Of a stretch of 64,000 bases of DNA, positions 15,082 to 25,166 are shown piece after piece (position 1 is the first letter of the stretch; each line of letters opens with the position of its first letter). The translations under genes and the position numbers were made by a program. The DNA comes from Flammeovirga kamogawensis (GTDB taxonomy: Bacteria > Bacteroidota > Bacteroidia > Cytophagales > Flammeovirgaceae): contig NZ_CP076130.1 in the NCBI RefSeq assembly GCF_018736065.1, forward strand, positions 196,001-260,000, in the 5' to 3' direction. The notes below the pieces were generated by a model, which had not been told where the DNA came from, ran no database searches, and saw only the letters and a list, made by a program, of their open reading frames with translations.

Positions 15082-16395
15082 ATGAAAAAGAATAGTATTC
15101 TAACAGTTCTTACGCTACTGTTAGCCTTACATAGTTTTGCCCAAGAGAAACTGCTCTCTATGGATGAAGCACTACAATTAGCTATATCTCAGAATAGAGA
15201 CATAGAGCTTAAAGAAGTAGAAGTTAAATCGGCTTTAATGGATTATAAAAAGACAAACAAAGTCTTTTTGCCTAAAATAACTCTTTCAGAAACGGGAGTT
15301 AGTACTAACAATCCACTGAATAGTTTTGGTATTTTATTACAACAAGAGAGAGTTACTGCTGCAGATTTTAATCCAGATAAATTAAACAATCCAGAGGATA
15401 TTTCTAATTGGAATACAAGAGGAGCTATAGAAATGCCTTTATTCAATTTAGATGGTATTTATGGCAGAAAAGCTTCTAAGGAGGTGTATAATGCCAAAAT
15501 TCAAGAAGCAAAAAGATTGCAAGAGTTTATTCTTTTTGAAGTGAAGCAGCATTATTATATGTTGTCGCTAGCAAAAGACCAACAAATTGTTTTAGAAGAA
15601 GCTATTGCTACTGTAGAAGAAGCCATGAAAGTGGTAGAGAATAACAAAGCAAATGGCTATGCAAAGCAGTCTGATGTATTACAAGTAAAAGTGAGAAAGT
15701 TAGACCTACAGTCAAAGTTAGAAGAAGCCAAAGATGGTGTAGCTAGTGTGAACGATTATCTTGTTTATTTACTTCGTTTACCTGAAAATACAACCATAGA
15801 AATTGAAGATAAGCTAACGGCTTTAACTACCAATGTTGCCAAAATAGAACAAGAACATGTATCGCTTGTACGTTCGGATTTAATGGCAATGAATTTTGCT
15901 GTTGAAGCTCAAAAAAACATGTGGAAAATGAACAAATCAAAGTTTGCTCCACGTATTAATGCTTTTGGTCAGTACGATTTTAACGATCAATACATTTTTG
16001 GTACAACAGCACAAAGTTACCTTGTTGGGGTTTCTTTAAGTTGGACAATTTATGATGGTGGTAATCAGATAGCAACATCTCAACAAGCAAAATTAAATTG
16101 GGAGAAAGCGACCTTAAACTTAGAAAAGGAAAAGTCTAAAGCTGACATAGAGCTAAAAAAATCGCAACGTAAAGTTGTCACTGCTAAAACGAGAATAGAG
16201 ATGGCAGAGATGGCGAAAGAAGAAGCACAAGAAAGCTATAGGATTCTGTCGGATCGTTACAGTGTTGGTTTAGAAAAAACACTGGATTTATTAGCTGCCG
16301 AGACAGTGAAATCAGAAAAGGAATTGGCTTATTTAAATGCTGTATTTACGTACAACATGGCTGTTTTCCACTTAGACTTACTTGTACAAGAATAA
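15082..16395 (+). CDS. TolC family outer membrane efflux protein
   Basis: 437 residues: signal peptide 1-20 (ILTVLTLLLALHSFA, then QEK), followed by two OEP repeats of about 190 residues each, beginning at MDEALQLAISQNRDIELKEVEV and, near residue 265, at DLMAMNFAVEAQKNMWKMN. Long amphipathic helices with strand insertions such as LVGVSLSWTIYDGGNQ fit the TolC trimeric beta-barrel/alpha-tunnel. As first gene of a three-gene operon with adaptor and pump it forms the outer-membrane exit duct. The ATG at 15082 follows directly on a stop in the same strand frame; no strong Shine-Dalgarno, as usual for Bacteroidota. Confidence 0.95.
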   Translation: MKKNSILTVLTLLLALHSFAQEKLLSMDEALQLAISQNRDIELKEVEVKSALMDYKKTNKVFLPKITLSETGVSTNNPLNSFGILLQQERVTAADFNPDKLNNPEDISNWNTRGAIEMPLFNLDGIYGRKASKEVYNAKIQEAKRLQEFILFEVKQHYYMLSLAKDQQIVLEEAIATVEEAMKVVENNKANGYAKQSDVLQVKVRKLDLQSKLEEAKDGVASVNDYLVYLLRLPENTTIEIEDKLTALTTNVAKIEQEHVSLVRSDLMAMNFAVEAQKNMWKMNKSKFAPRINAFGQYDFNDQYIFGTTAQSYLVGVSLSWTIYDGGNQIATSQQAKLNWEKATLNLEKEKSKADIELKKSQRKVVTAKTRIEMAEMAKEEAQESYRILSDRYSVGLEKTLDLLAAETVKSEKELAYLNAVFTYNMAVFHLDLLVQE

Positions 16396-16409
16396 TTAAT
16401 ACGCAAACA

Positions 16410-17495
16410 ATGAAAAATCAAAAATATATTATAGCTGCATTTGTATTCTTTTTATCCCTTGGGATATTTACAGGATGTGGGAATTCAACGGAAGAAAAAG
16501 TAGCTACAGCTGTTCAACCTATAGCGGTAAGTACTTATACTATAACAAATGAGGCAATTGCCACAGAAAATTCTTATGCCGCAGAAATTAAAAGTGAGCA
16601 AATAACACAGCTTAGTACAAAATTGATGGGCAGAATTTACAGTTTCAACTTTGAAGCAGGAGATTTAGTACCTAAAGGAAAAGTAATTGCTAGAATTGAA
16701 AGTGCAGGTATTCAGTCATCAAAAGCAAGAATACATGCACAGGTAGAAATGGCAGAAGTGGGCTTGAAGAATGCAGAAAAAGACTTTGAAAGAATTACCA
16801 AGTTACATCAATTAGGAAGTGCTACTGATAAAGAATTAGATGATATCACTACTCATTTCTTATCAGCAAAAGCACAATTAATCTCTGCAAAAAAAGCAGA
16901 AGATGAGGTAAACGCCAACTTATCATATACTTTAATAAAGGCTCCTTATAATGGAGTTATTACTAAAAAATACATGACGGGTGGTGATATGGCAACACCA
17001 GGAATGCCTATTGTTGAGTTTGCTTCAAGTGCATCTTTTAAAGCAATGGCAACAATTCCATCGGCCAAAATAAATCAATTTAAAAAAGGAGAAACAGCCC
17101 ATTTTATTGTAGATGCAAATGGTAAAACATATACAGGTAAAGTGAAAAGAATTGTGCCGTCTGGAGGTTATAATGGAGGGCAATTTAAAGTAGAATTCAC
17201 ATTAGATTCTCAGAAGGGGTTAACTAATGGTTTGTACGCAAAGGTAACTACTGCCCAAGAGGTGACGGAGAAAATACTAGTGCCAACAGAAAGTCTTTAT
17301 GTAAAAGGACAACTTACGGGTTTATTTTTAGTGAACATGCAAAAAGAAGCCTCTCTAACTTGGGTAAGATTAGGTAAAAAATATGGTGATAAAATTGAGG
17401 TTTTATCGGGAGTTCAGTCAGGTGATATTGTAATTACTCCATTACCTACAACTATCTACGATGGCCAACCTGTAAAGTATTCATCTCAAAAATAA
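16410..17495 (+). CDS. RND efflux periplasmic adaptor (membrane fusion protein), lipoprotein
   Basis: 361 residues. Lipobox FTGC gives Cys23 as the lipidated residue. Then a barrel-sandwich/biotinyl-lipoyl half (STKLMGRIYSFNFEAGDLVPKG, residues ~70-92), a helical hairpin (~100-165), the second lipoyl half (LIKAPYNGVITKKYM), a beta-barrel domain and a membrane-proximal domain ending in PLPTTIYDGQPVKY. This is the standard HlyD/MFP plan. It links the inner-membrane pump to TolC in the periplasm. It starts 14 bases after TolC and ends 6 bases before the pump gene, so it is co-transcribed. Confidence 0.95.
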   Translation: MKNQKYIIAAFVFFLSLGIFTGCGNSTEEKVATAVQPIAVSTYTITNEAIATENSYAAEIKSEQITQLSTKLMGRIYSFNFEAGDLVPKGKVIARIESAGIQSSKARIHAQVEMAEVGLKNAEKDFERITKLHQLGSATDKELDDITTHFLSAKAQLISAKKAEDEVNANLSYTLIKAPYNGVITKKYMTGGDMATPGMPIVEFASSASFKAMATIPSAKINQFKKGETAHFIVDANGKTYTGKVKRIVPSGGYNGGQFKVEFTLDSQKGLTNGLYAKVTTAQEVTEKILVPTESLYVKGQLTGLFLVNMQKEASLTWVRLGKKYGDKIEVLSGVQSGDIVITPLPTTIYDGQPVKYSSQK

Positions 17496-17501
17496 TTCGT
17501 T

Positions 17502-20500
17502 ATGCAAAAAGGAATAGCAGGTAAAATTGCAGAGGTGTTTATCAACTCTAAGTTGACCCCTCTTTTAATGTTCGTTTTTATTGGGTTGGGTATCTACGGA
17601 AGTGCTTTAACGCCAAGAGAAGAAGAACCACAAATTGATGTGCCGATTGCCGATTTATTTATCGGTTATCCTGGAGCAACGCCAGAAGAAGTAGAGGCAA
17701 GAATAGCCAAGCCAATAGAAAAAATGGCGGCAAATATTAAAGGGGTGGAGTATGTGTATTCTACTTCTATGAATGAACAAGCAATGGTAATTGTTCAGTT
17801 TTTGGTGGGGCAAGATATTGAGAGAAGTATAGTAAAACTCTATGCAGAACTTGACAAGCACAAAGCAGCAATGCCCAAGGGCGTAACACAGCCTATTATT
17901 AAAGTAAGAGCAATTGACGATGTTCCAGCACTGTCTTTAACTTTCCATAGTAATAAATACGACGATTTTATGCTTAGACGTATCGGTGAAGAAGCAGGAA
18001 CAGAAATAGCAAAAATTAATGATATAGCACAGGTAAAGGTAATTGGAGGAAGAAGCAGAGAAATGCGTGTGGAATTGGACAGAGAGAAAATGAAATCTTT
18101 TAAAGTAGACCCTTTATTAATCTCTCAGCAAATCCAAGCGGCTAACCAACAAATGTCTTCTGGTACTTTTAACCTTGGAAATACTAATTTTTCTGTAAAA
18201 TCGGGTGCATTTTTTAAGAATGTTGATGAGTTAAAACACCTTGTAATTGGAGTAAATAATGGTAATCTTATCTATCTAGATCAAGTAGCCAATATAATTG
18301 ATGGACCTGCTGAACCAATTCAGTATGTGCGTTATGGTAACGGAGTTTCTAGTCCTAAAAAAAGCAGTGGTGATGAGTCTGCAATCACATTATCAATTGC
18401 AAAAAGAAAGGGTGCTGACGCTATGAAATTAGCAGATTTGGTGCTTTCTAAAACAGAACATTTAAAAGAAACTTTAATCCCGAAAGAGGTAGAGGTAGCT
18501 GTAACTAGAAATTACGGCGAAAGTGCTTCGCATAAAGTAAACGAACTTTTAATGCACTTAATTGGGTCGATTATAGCGGTAACAATTGTCGTCGCACTCT
18601 CTATGGGTTGGAGAGGTGGTTTAGTTGTGTTTTTGTCAGTTCCAGTGACATTTGCACTTACGCTTTTCTCTTATTACTTATTGGGTTATACGTTAAATAG
18701 AATTACACTTTTTGCATTGGTTTTTGTAACGGGAATAGTGGTAGATGATAGTATAATTATTGCAGAAAATATGCACCGTCATTTTAAAATGAGGAAGCTT
18801 CCTTTCATGCAAGCTGCATTAGCATCTATCAATGAAGTAGGGAACCCAACAATATTGGCAACATTTACAGTTATCGCCTCAGTGTTACCAATGATTGCCG
18901 TATCTGGAATGATGGGCCCTTACATGAGTCCTATGCCTATTGGTGCTGCATTTGCCATGTTTTTCTCTTTAATTGTAGCATTAGTAATAACACCATTTAT
19001 TGCCTACAGATTATTAAAAGGAGACGCACATAACGAAGAGGAAGTATTTAGAGTGGAGAATACAGTAATCTATAAAGTATATAACAAAACGATGCGTCCG
19101 TTAATTGAGCGTCCTGTATTAAGATGGACGTTTATTGTGAGTATTACCACCATGTTATTAGGATCGCTCTCTATGTTTTATTTTGATATGGTAGTAGTTA
19201 AAATGTTGCCATTTGATAATAAAAATGAGTTTCAAGTTGTTATTGATATGCCTGAAGGAACTCCACTAGAAGAAACCTATCAGGTAACCAAAGAATTGGC
19301 AGCTTATATAAGAAAGCAGCAAGAAGTAGTTGCATATCAAATGTATGTAGGTACATCATCACCAAATACATTTAATGGTTTGGTTAGGCATTATGACTTA
19401 CGTAGAGGACCAAACGTAGCAGATATTCAGGTTAACCTTACAGATAAAAGTACACGTAGTTTGCAAAGCCATGATTTGGCAAAAGCTATGCGACCGGGTA
19501 TTCAAAAATTAGCCACTCAGTTAGGTGCAAATATCAAAGTAGTAGAAGTACCTCCAGGACCTCCGGTTTTGTCTACTTTAGTGGCAGAAATATACGGTCC
19601 AGATTTAAAAGGTCAGGAAAAAGTAGCAGAGCAGGTGTACACTGTTTTTGAAAACTCAAAAGATATTGTAGATGTGGATGCCTACACGGAAGCAGACCAA
19701 ATTGAATACACTTTTGATGTAGACAAAGAAAAAGCAGCTTTGGCAGGTATATCTACTCAGCAGATAGTACATATTATGAATGTGGCTTTACGTGGGTTCA
19801 ACGTTTCAAAAATTGAGGCTCCTAATGAGTATGGAGAAGTAGCCATAAAGTTGGTGTTAAAAGAGACGAATAGAACATCTATAGAAGACCTAAAAAGTAT
19901 CTCTGTAAAATCTATGCAAGGAAAAATGGTAGCTATCGGAGATCTTGTAAAAGTACATCAATCAATTCGTCCGAAAAGTATCTATAGAAAGAACCAAAAG
20001 CGAGTGACGTATGTTGTAGCAGACGTTGCCGGTAAAATGGAGTCGCCTATTTATGCAATGTTAGGTATAGACAGTGATTTGTCTTCTATAATTACACCGA
20101 ATGGAAAAGCTTTAACACAAAATTTTACAGCAGTACCATTTTTTGAAGACGATTATGTATTGAAATGGGATGGTGAATGGCAAATTACCTTTGAGGTATT
20201 TAGAGATTTAGGAGCTGCATTTGCGGTGGTTTTAGTAATTATCTACATGTTAATTGTTGGGTGGTTTCAAGATTTTAAAACTCCAATAGTAATGATGGTA
20301 GCCATACCTCTTGCCATGGTAGGTATTTTAGTAGGCCACTGGATGTTAGGTGCTTTCTTTACGGCTACATCTATGATAGGTGCAATTGCACTGGCAGGGA
20401 TTATGGTTAGAAATTCGGTATTATTAATTGATTTTATCAATATAAAATTAGAAGAAGGAGCACCATTAAAAGAAGCAGTGATAGAAGCAGGAGCTGTTAG

Positions 20501-20684
20501 AACAATGCCAATTTTGTTGACTGCAGGTACAGTAGTAATTGGTGCATTTGTGATCTTATTCGATCCTATTTTTCAAGGACTAGCTATTTCTTTAATGGGA
20601 GGGACAATCGCCTCTACAGCATTAACTTTATTGATAGTACCTTTAGTGTTTTTTATGACTGAAAAGAAGAAGTATCAGGAGTAG
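17502..20684 (+). CDS. RND superfamily efflux pump (AcrB/HAE-1 type inner-membrane transporter)
   Basis: 1060 residues, the usual length. Twelve transmembrane helices are arranged as one, a large periplasmic loop, six, a second large loop, five. The proton-relay aspartate pair is in VTGIVVDDSIIIAENM (about residue 411), and the C-half has GWFQDFKTPIVMMVAIPL and AGIMVRNSVLLIDF. The N-terminus EEEPQIDVPIADLFIGYPG is typical of pumps with wide substrate spectra. A serine/lysine-rich insertion SSPKKSSGDES near residue 287 is a minor oddity. With TolC and the adaptor it makes a tripartite exporter; substrate unknown. No local regulator gene is seen. Confidence 0.95.
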   Translation: MQKGIAGKIAEVFINSKLTPLLMFVFIGLGIYGSALTPREEEPQIDVPIADLFIGYPGATPEEVEARIAKPIEKMAANIKGVEYVYSTSMNEQAMVIVQFLVGQDIERSIVKLYAELDKHKAAMPKGVTQPIIKVRAIDDVPALSLTFHSNKYDDFMLRRIGEEAGTEIAKINDIAQVKVIGGRSREMRVELDREKMKSFKVDPLLISQQIQAANQQMSSGTFNLGNTNFSVKSGAFFKNVDELKHLVIGVNNGNLIYLDQVANIIDGPAEPIQYVRYGNGVSSPKKSSGDESAITLSIAKRKGADAMKLADLVLSKTEHLKETLIPKEVEVAVTRNYGESASHKVNELLMHLIGSIIAVTIVVALSMGWRGGLVVFLSVPVTFALTLFSYYLLGYTLNRITLFALVFVTGIVVDDSIIIAENMHRHFKMRKLPFMQAALASINEVGNPTILATFTVIASVLPMIAVSGMMGPYMSPMPIGAAFAMFFSLIVALVITPFIAYRLLKGDAHNEEEVFRVENTVIYKVYNKTMRPLIERPVLRWTFIVSITTMLLGSLSMFYFDMVVVKMLPFDNKNEFQVVIDMPEGTPLEETYQVTKELAAYIRKQQEVVAYQMYVGTSSPNTFNGLVRHYDLRRGPNVADIQVNLTDKSTRSLQSHDLAKAMRPGIQKLATQLGANIKVVEVPPGPPVLSTLVAEIYGPDLKGQEKVAEQVYTVFENSKDIVDVDAYTEADQIEYTFDVDKEKAALAGISTQQIVHIMNVALRGFNVSKIEAPNEYGEVAIKLVLKETNRTSIEDLKSISVKSMQGKMVAIGDLVKVHQSIRPKSIYRKNQKRVTYVVADVAGKMESPIYAMLGIDSDLSSIITPNGKALTQNFTAVPFFEDDYVLKWDGEWQITFEVFRDLGAAFAVVLVIIYMLIVGWFQDFKTPIVMMVAIPLAMVGILVGHWMLGAFFTATSMIGAIALAGIMVRNSVLLIDFINIKLEEGAPLKEAVIEAGAVRTMPILLTAGTVVIGAFVILFDPIFQGLAISLMGGTIASTALTLLIVPLVFFMTEKKKYQE

Positions 20685-20730
20685 ATTTTTTGATGTCAAG
20701 AAAACATCAATAATGCTCTTTATATAAAGT

Positions 20731-20768
20731 AAAGTAGGTACTTATTAAATTAAGTACCTACTTTTTTT
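20731..20768. terminator. Terminator between RND pump and lipoprotein gene
   Basis: Fourteen-base perfect stem AAAGTAGGTACTTA / TAAGTACCTACTTT with a 6-base loop and T-run. It lies 46 bases after the pump gene; the A-rich left flank also allows use by the convergent lipoprotein gene. Confidence 0.9.
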
Positions 20769-20772
20769 ATAT

Positions 20773-22407
20773 TTAAGGTTTAACAAGTTGCATTACGTTA
20801 TAACCAAAAATTGCATAACCTCCATCGATTTTTAAAAATTCATTATCCGATGTTGCTCTATTCTCAGGTTTAATATCACGAAGGTAGATAGGTGTTTTAA
20901 CTCCTTTTATTGATGTATTATAACCAATAATGTCGTCTTCTTTAGGGTAATTTGCTGGTTTTGGTTGAGCAACTTTACCATTACCTGTTCCAAAAAGATA
21001 ATCATCTAAATCTAAATCAAACTCATGTTCATCTTTACTATGTTCAAAAGTTTTTCCATTAAAATAGAAATATGCAGCTTTACCCTTAATACTCTTTGGT
21101 AGTTTTCCTTTTTCCCATTTATCGGTCACTTTATTATATATTTTGCCTTTACCATCAACAAGAATTGTTCGATCTAATCCAGAAATCCTAAAAGGTGCAA
21201 TATTACTAAACTTTGTATTATCAGCATAATCATCACGTTTAACTACTATACCGTTACTATTTAATTTATTGAATGGTTTATATTCATCTTTAATCATTCG
21301 AACTCCATTTACTATATGAGAAAGAGGATCTAGTCTCAATATAAAAAATGAAGACTGTGTCTTTTCATTTCCTGAAAGAAAGCTTACCTTATATCGCATA
21401 CCATCTTTAACCAGTAGAAGTATAATGTCAGTCACTTCGTTTTTAGAGTCTTTCTGTAATTTAAAATCAATCAAAAGCCATTCATTATGGCCTACAATTT
21501 TATGATTTAGCGGTAATTCTTTGAACGCTTTTCCTTTAAATAATGGTAGAATCTTCTTAGCTAGTTCTATTTTTTCTATTCTTTGATCTTGTTCCATCTT
21601 CTTAATTTTAGCTTCAAGAAGGTTAACTTGTTTAGACAATTTATTAACCTGAATAGTTTGGTCATTAATTGTTTTCTGCAAAATCCCTTTTTCTTTCAGT
21701 AATTCACTGTTATTTGCCTTAGAGGAATTAAGTCTACTTTCCGATGTAGTTAACTTTTGCTGAGTAGCATTTAATTTATTGATGTTTGCTTCTACATCAT
21801 CATTCAACTCTTTTGTTTGCTGCTGAAGATTACCAATAATTATTTTTAGATCTGTATTGCTTATTTGAGATTGATCATTTTCTTGTTCTAGTTGTTTAAT
21901 TAATGCATCTGCATTATTTATTCTTGTAGTAAGTGCATTAATAGTTTTGTCAGAAGCACTTTTATGATTTTCTAAATCATTTACCTTTTTTAGTAAATTA
22001 TTATTTACTGTTGTAGAATTAGAAGTATTGTTATTAATCTTATTAGCTAATTTCTTATTTTCATTTTCTAAGTTATTCTTCTCAACTTCAAGTTGTTTGA
22101 TCTTATTATTGAGATCTGTTGTCGCTTTTCCAGATTTTTGTTGCTGTTTTGAAGCGTCATCTACTAACTGCTGGTTTTTGCTTTCTAGTTGTGAAGATTG
22201 ATCAGATAATAAATCAACTCTTTTCTTCAGTTCATCCTCTTTTTTTGATATAGCATCTAGTTTTGCTTTAAGTACTTTATTCTCATCTGAAGTACTTTTG
22301 TCTTTAACAACTACTTCTTGAATTTCAGTCACTACTTCTTTGTCTTTTTTACAACCAACAAAAAGGGTCGAAAGACAGATTCCAATAACAATAAATTTAT
22401 TTTTCAT
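20773..22407 (-). CDS. Coiled-coil surface lipoprotein, 544 aa
   Basis: Signal peptide with lipobox FVGC (Cys19), followed by KKDKE, a lysine/acidic run that fits the lipoprotein export signal described for surface lipoproteins of Bacteroidota. Residues ~45-280 are a long coiled coil with many Gln/Asn/Lys heptads. The C-terminal ~250 residues are a globular beta-rich domain (GLDRTILVDGKGKIYN, ending DGGYAIFGYNVMQLVKP) that I do not recognise. It is probably anchored in the outer membrane with the coiled coil acting as a stalk. It is monocistronic, convergent to the RND operon. Similar in plan to the lipoprotein at 25167. Confidence 0.7.
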   Translation of the reverse strand: MKNKFIVIGICLSTLFVGCKKDKEVVTEIQEVVVKDKSTSDENKVLKAKLDAISKKEDELKKRVDLLSDQSSQLESKNQQLVDDASKQQQKSGKATTDLNNKIKQLEVEKNNLENENKKLANKINNNTSNSTTVNNNLLKKVNDLENHKSASDKTINALTTRINNADALIKQLEQENDQSQISNTDLKIIIGNLQQQTKELNDDVEANINKLNATQQKLTTSESRLNSSKANNSELLKEKGILQKTINDQTIQVNKLSKQVNLLEAKIKKMEQDQRIEKIELAKKILPLFKGKAFKELPLNHKIVGHNEWLLIDFKLQKDSKNEVTDIILLLVKDGMRYKVSFLSGNEKTQSSFFILRLDPLSHIVNGVRMIKDEYKPFNKLNSNGIVVKRDDYADNTKFSNIAPFRISGLDRTILVDGKGKIYNKVTDKWEKGKLPKSIKGKAAYFYFNGKTFEHSKDEHEFDLDLDDYLFGTGNGKVAQPKPANYPKEDDIIGYNTSIKGVKTPIYLRDIKPENRATSDNEFLKIDGGYAIFGYNVMQLVKP

Positions 22408-22562
22408 ACTTTTTTTTAGTTAAATGAGTCATTATAGAGACATTTACTAGGAAAGGATAAACAGTATAATTGATGTTTATTGACACTATACTTTGGAAGT
22501 GATGGGAGTTGATTTAAAATAATATACCTTTTAACTCCTTTAAAGATTAATTATATTGATCT

Positions 22563-24083
22563 ATGAGTTCCTCAAAAAACAACTATTCTTCTACTCAAAA
22601 ATGGACGTTATTAGCTACAATTTTAGCGTCGTCTTTAGTATTTATAGATGGTACAGCATTAAATGTAGCATTACCTGCTTTGCAACGTGATTTAAATCTA
22701 TCAGGGGCTCAATTATTATGGGTGATAAATGGGTATGCCTTATTTCTTTCAGCACTTTTGCTTTTAGGGGGTGCATTAGGCGATTTATATGGTAGAAATA
22801 AGATTTTTCTTATAGGTTTAGTGCTATTTTCAGTATCGTCTTTATTTTGTGGAATTGCTCAAACGCCCTATCACTTATTGATAGCAAGATCTTTCCAAGG
22901 TATAGGAGGGGCTTTACTCACACCAGGTAGTTTGTCAATTTTAAGTGCTCATTTTGATAATTCAAACAGAGGGCAAGCCATAGGATTATGGTCAACTTTT
23001 AGTGCATTAACAGGTGTATTAGGACCTATACTTGGTGGTTGGTTAGCAGGAATGGGATTATGGAGAATAATTTTCTTTCTTAATATACCACTGTCAATTG
23101 TAGTATTAATTGTTATGCTTACTAAAGTACCAGAGACGAGAAATACTAAGGCTCAAAAATTAGATGGTTGGGGAGCATTATTTGTAGTGCTTGGCTTAAG
23201 TGGATTAACGTATGGTTTTATAGAATCTGCTAGTTTAGGTTTCTTACATCCCATTATACTAAGTTCAGTATTTATTGGCTGTGCATCATTAGTTATTTTT
23301 ATATTTATAGAGCAAAAAAGTAATCACCCCATGATGCCTCTTAGCTTATTTAAATCATCAACATTTAGTGGAGGGAATTTACTTACACTTTTTGTATATG
23401 CACCAATGGGCGGAGTACTTTTCTTTGTCCCTTTAAATCTTATTGATATTCAAGGCTATAGTGAAGTGAAAACAGGTTTGGCAATGTTGCCTATTATTAT
23501 TTGTATTGCCACAATTTCTCCTTTAATGGGTAAATATGTAGATAAAAATGGATACAGAAAACCTTTAATTGCAGGACCTATTATTATCAGCATTGGTTAT
23601 TATTTGTTTTCATTGTGCGGAATAACAAATGGAGAACAGGAATATTGGACTACTTTTTTTCTCCCTTTTTTAATACTAGGAATCGGTATGGGAATTACGG
23701 TAGCTCCTTTAACAACATCTGTAATGGGGTCTGTTTCAGAAGAAAATATTGGAGTAGGTTCTGGCATAAATAATGTAATAGCAAGAGCTGCAAATGTTTT
23801 GGCTGTAGCCTTAATGGGAGCATTGGCTTTGTACCTTTTCACAAATTCTGTAACCGAAGCTGTAAATATGCTGGAACTCACCAAGAATGTAAAACATGAA
23901 ATTCTTTTAGAAGCAGTGAATTTTACAGGAGCAAAAGTCCCATCTGATATACTTATTGATCAAAAAGAAACAATAGAGCAGGTGTATAAAGATGCTTTCG
24001 TTACTGCTTTTAATCAAGTAGTATATATTGCTGTTACCCTTACTTTACTGTCAAGTGTTGTGAGTTATAGAATGATTAAATAG
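22563..24083 (+). CDS. MFS drug-export transporter, DHA2 family (14 TMS)
   Basis: 506 residues with about 14 membrane helices. Motif A-type GGALGDLYGRNKIFLIG lies in the loop after helix 2, and the antiporter motif C region LTGVLGPILGGWLAG is in helix 5, both typical of EmrB/QacA-like proton-coupled exporters. An N-terminal short cytoplasmic segment (SSSKNNYSSTQKW) precedes helix 1. Likely exports a toxic compound or a metabolite. It is a single-gene unit; the stop is only 12 bases from the convergent neighbour, and no adaptor gene adjoins. No TetR-type regulator is seen next to it. Confidence 0.92.
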   Translation: MSSSKNNYSSTQKWTLLATILASSLVFIDGTALNVALPALQRDLNLSGAQLLWVINGYALFLSALLLLGGALGDLYGRNKIFLIGLVLFSVSSLFCGIAQTPYHLLIARSFQGIGGALLTPGSLSILSAHFDNSNRGQAIGLWSTFSALTGVLGPILGGWLAGMGLWRIIFFLNIPLSIVVLIVMLTKVPETRNTKAQKLDGWGALFVVLGLSGLTYGFIESASLGFLHPIILSSVFIGCASLVIFIFIEQKSNHPMMPLSLFKSSTFSGGNLLTLFVYAPMGGVLFFVPLNLIDIQGYSEVKTGLAMLPIIICIATISPLMGKYVDKNGYRKPLIAGPIIISIGYYLFSLCGITNGEQEYWTTFFLPFLILGIGMGITVAPLTTSVMGSVSEENIGVGSGINNVIARAANVLAVALMGALALYLFTNSVTEAVNMLELTKNVKHEILLEAVNFTGAKVPSDILIDQKETIEQVYKDAFVTAFNQVVYIAVTLTLLSSVVSYRMIK

Positions 24084-24095
24084 TCAGACTATTTG

Positions 24096-24995
24096 CTATA
24101 TTTCTACCTTTTCAGTAACAATATACATATTTAACTTACCATTAAAAGACTCCCAATCACTACCAATTTTATTTCTGTAAAAGTGATTTTTACCGCTAGA
24201 TAATGCTGCAGATATTGAAAACCATTTGCTATCTTCTTCTAATTTTTCACTTTCAATCCATTGTAAGCTTATTAAAGCCTTATCTAAATTTTTCTGTAAT
24301 ACAATATTGTATTTTGATACATCAATAGTATACCACTCTTTAAACCCATCTTTTACCTCGAATAGAATATCTTGTTGGTTTATTACATCAGACGGTTTGC
24401 CTTTTGAAATTGTATACAAATTGAAACGAAAACGAATGGTTTTAAATTCATTCCCAGAGATATGAAAACTCAGCGCTTTTACATTACAATCCTCCTTAAT
24501 TGTAATAATTGTTCCTCTTTCTCTTCCTAGTCTATCTTCTATAACCGAATCGCTTGAAGTATAAAAAATACTATGCAGTATAGGTAAAAATGTATGAATT
24601 TTACCCAGCTTTTTCTGACGAGTCTTATCTTCTTTCTTATTTTTCTTCTGACGATAATTGATGACAATATCATTAAGGAGTGTTGTACTAGGGGCTAATT
24701 TTACAATTATATTTTCTTTTTGAAGTGTATCGGTTAGAATTGACTGCTTTGTATATCCAATACAAGAAATTATGCAGGTAGTACTATCTATTTGATGCGA
24801 TTTAGGAATAACGATCAAAAACTCACCATCTAAATTAGAAACAGTACCAATGCTAGATCCTTTAATTCCAACATTTACATAAGGGATTACTTTTCCATTT
24901 TCAGCATTGATTATTTTACCTTTAATTTTTTGCTGTGAGAACGATAGATTAGAGACTATAAAACAAATAGAGATTAAAAGTGCAAACTTGGTCAT
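24096..24995 (-). CDS. Carboxypeptidase-like regulatory domain protein
   Basis: 299 residues. Signal peptide 1-20 (ends NLSFS, then QQKIKGKI). Residues ~22-105 are a CarboxypepD_reg-like domain: INAENGKVIPYVNVGIKGSS and GTVSNLDGEFLIVIP, ending in the usual LNDIVI strand. These domains often open TonB receptors, but here a basic linker (KKNKKEDKTRQKK) and a ~170-residue beta-rich domain follow in place of a barrel. Members of this architecture are common and functionally unassigned in Bacteroidota. Location periplasm or outer surface. Its 3' end almost touches the MFS gene. Confidence 0.82.
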   Translation of the reverse strand: MTKFALLISICFIVSNLSFSQQKIKGKIINAENGKVIPYVNVGIKGSSIGTVSNLDGEFLIVIPKSHQIDSTTCIISCIGYTKQSILTDTLQKENIIVKLAPSTTLLNDIVINYRQKKNKKEDKTRQKKLGKIHTFLPILHSIFYTSSDSVIEDRLGRERGTIITIKEDCNVKALSFHISGNEFKTIRFRFNLYTISKGKPSDVINQQDILFEVKDGFKEWYTIDVSKYNIVLQKNLDKALISLQWIESEKLEEDSKWFSISAALSSGKNHFYRNKIGSDWESFNGKLNMYIVTEKVEI

Positions 24996-25166
24996 AGTTA
25001 CTATTTAATGGTTTTGATAATAGATTAATAGTTAGACCTCCTTCATTTAAAATAAGTTGTAAGATGACTTTTAAATAAACAGATATCGTTAATAGATATC
25101 AATGTCTTTGGCTACTAGTTGATGTAACCTGTCTTTAGAGTACACCAAAACAAAAAGATTAAAACT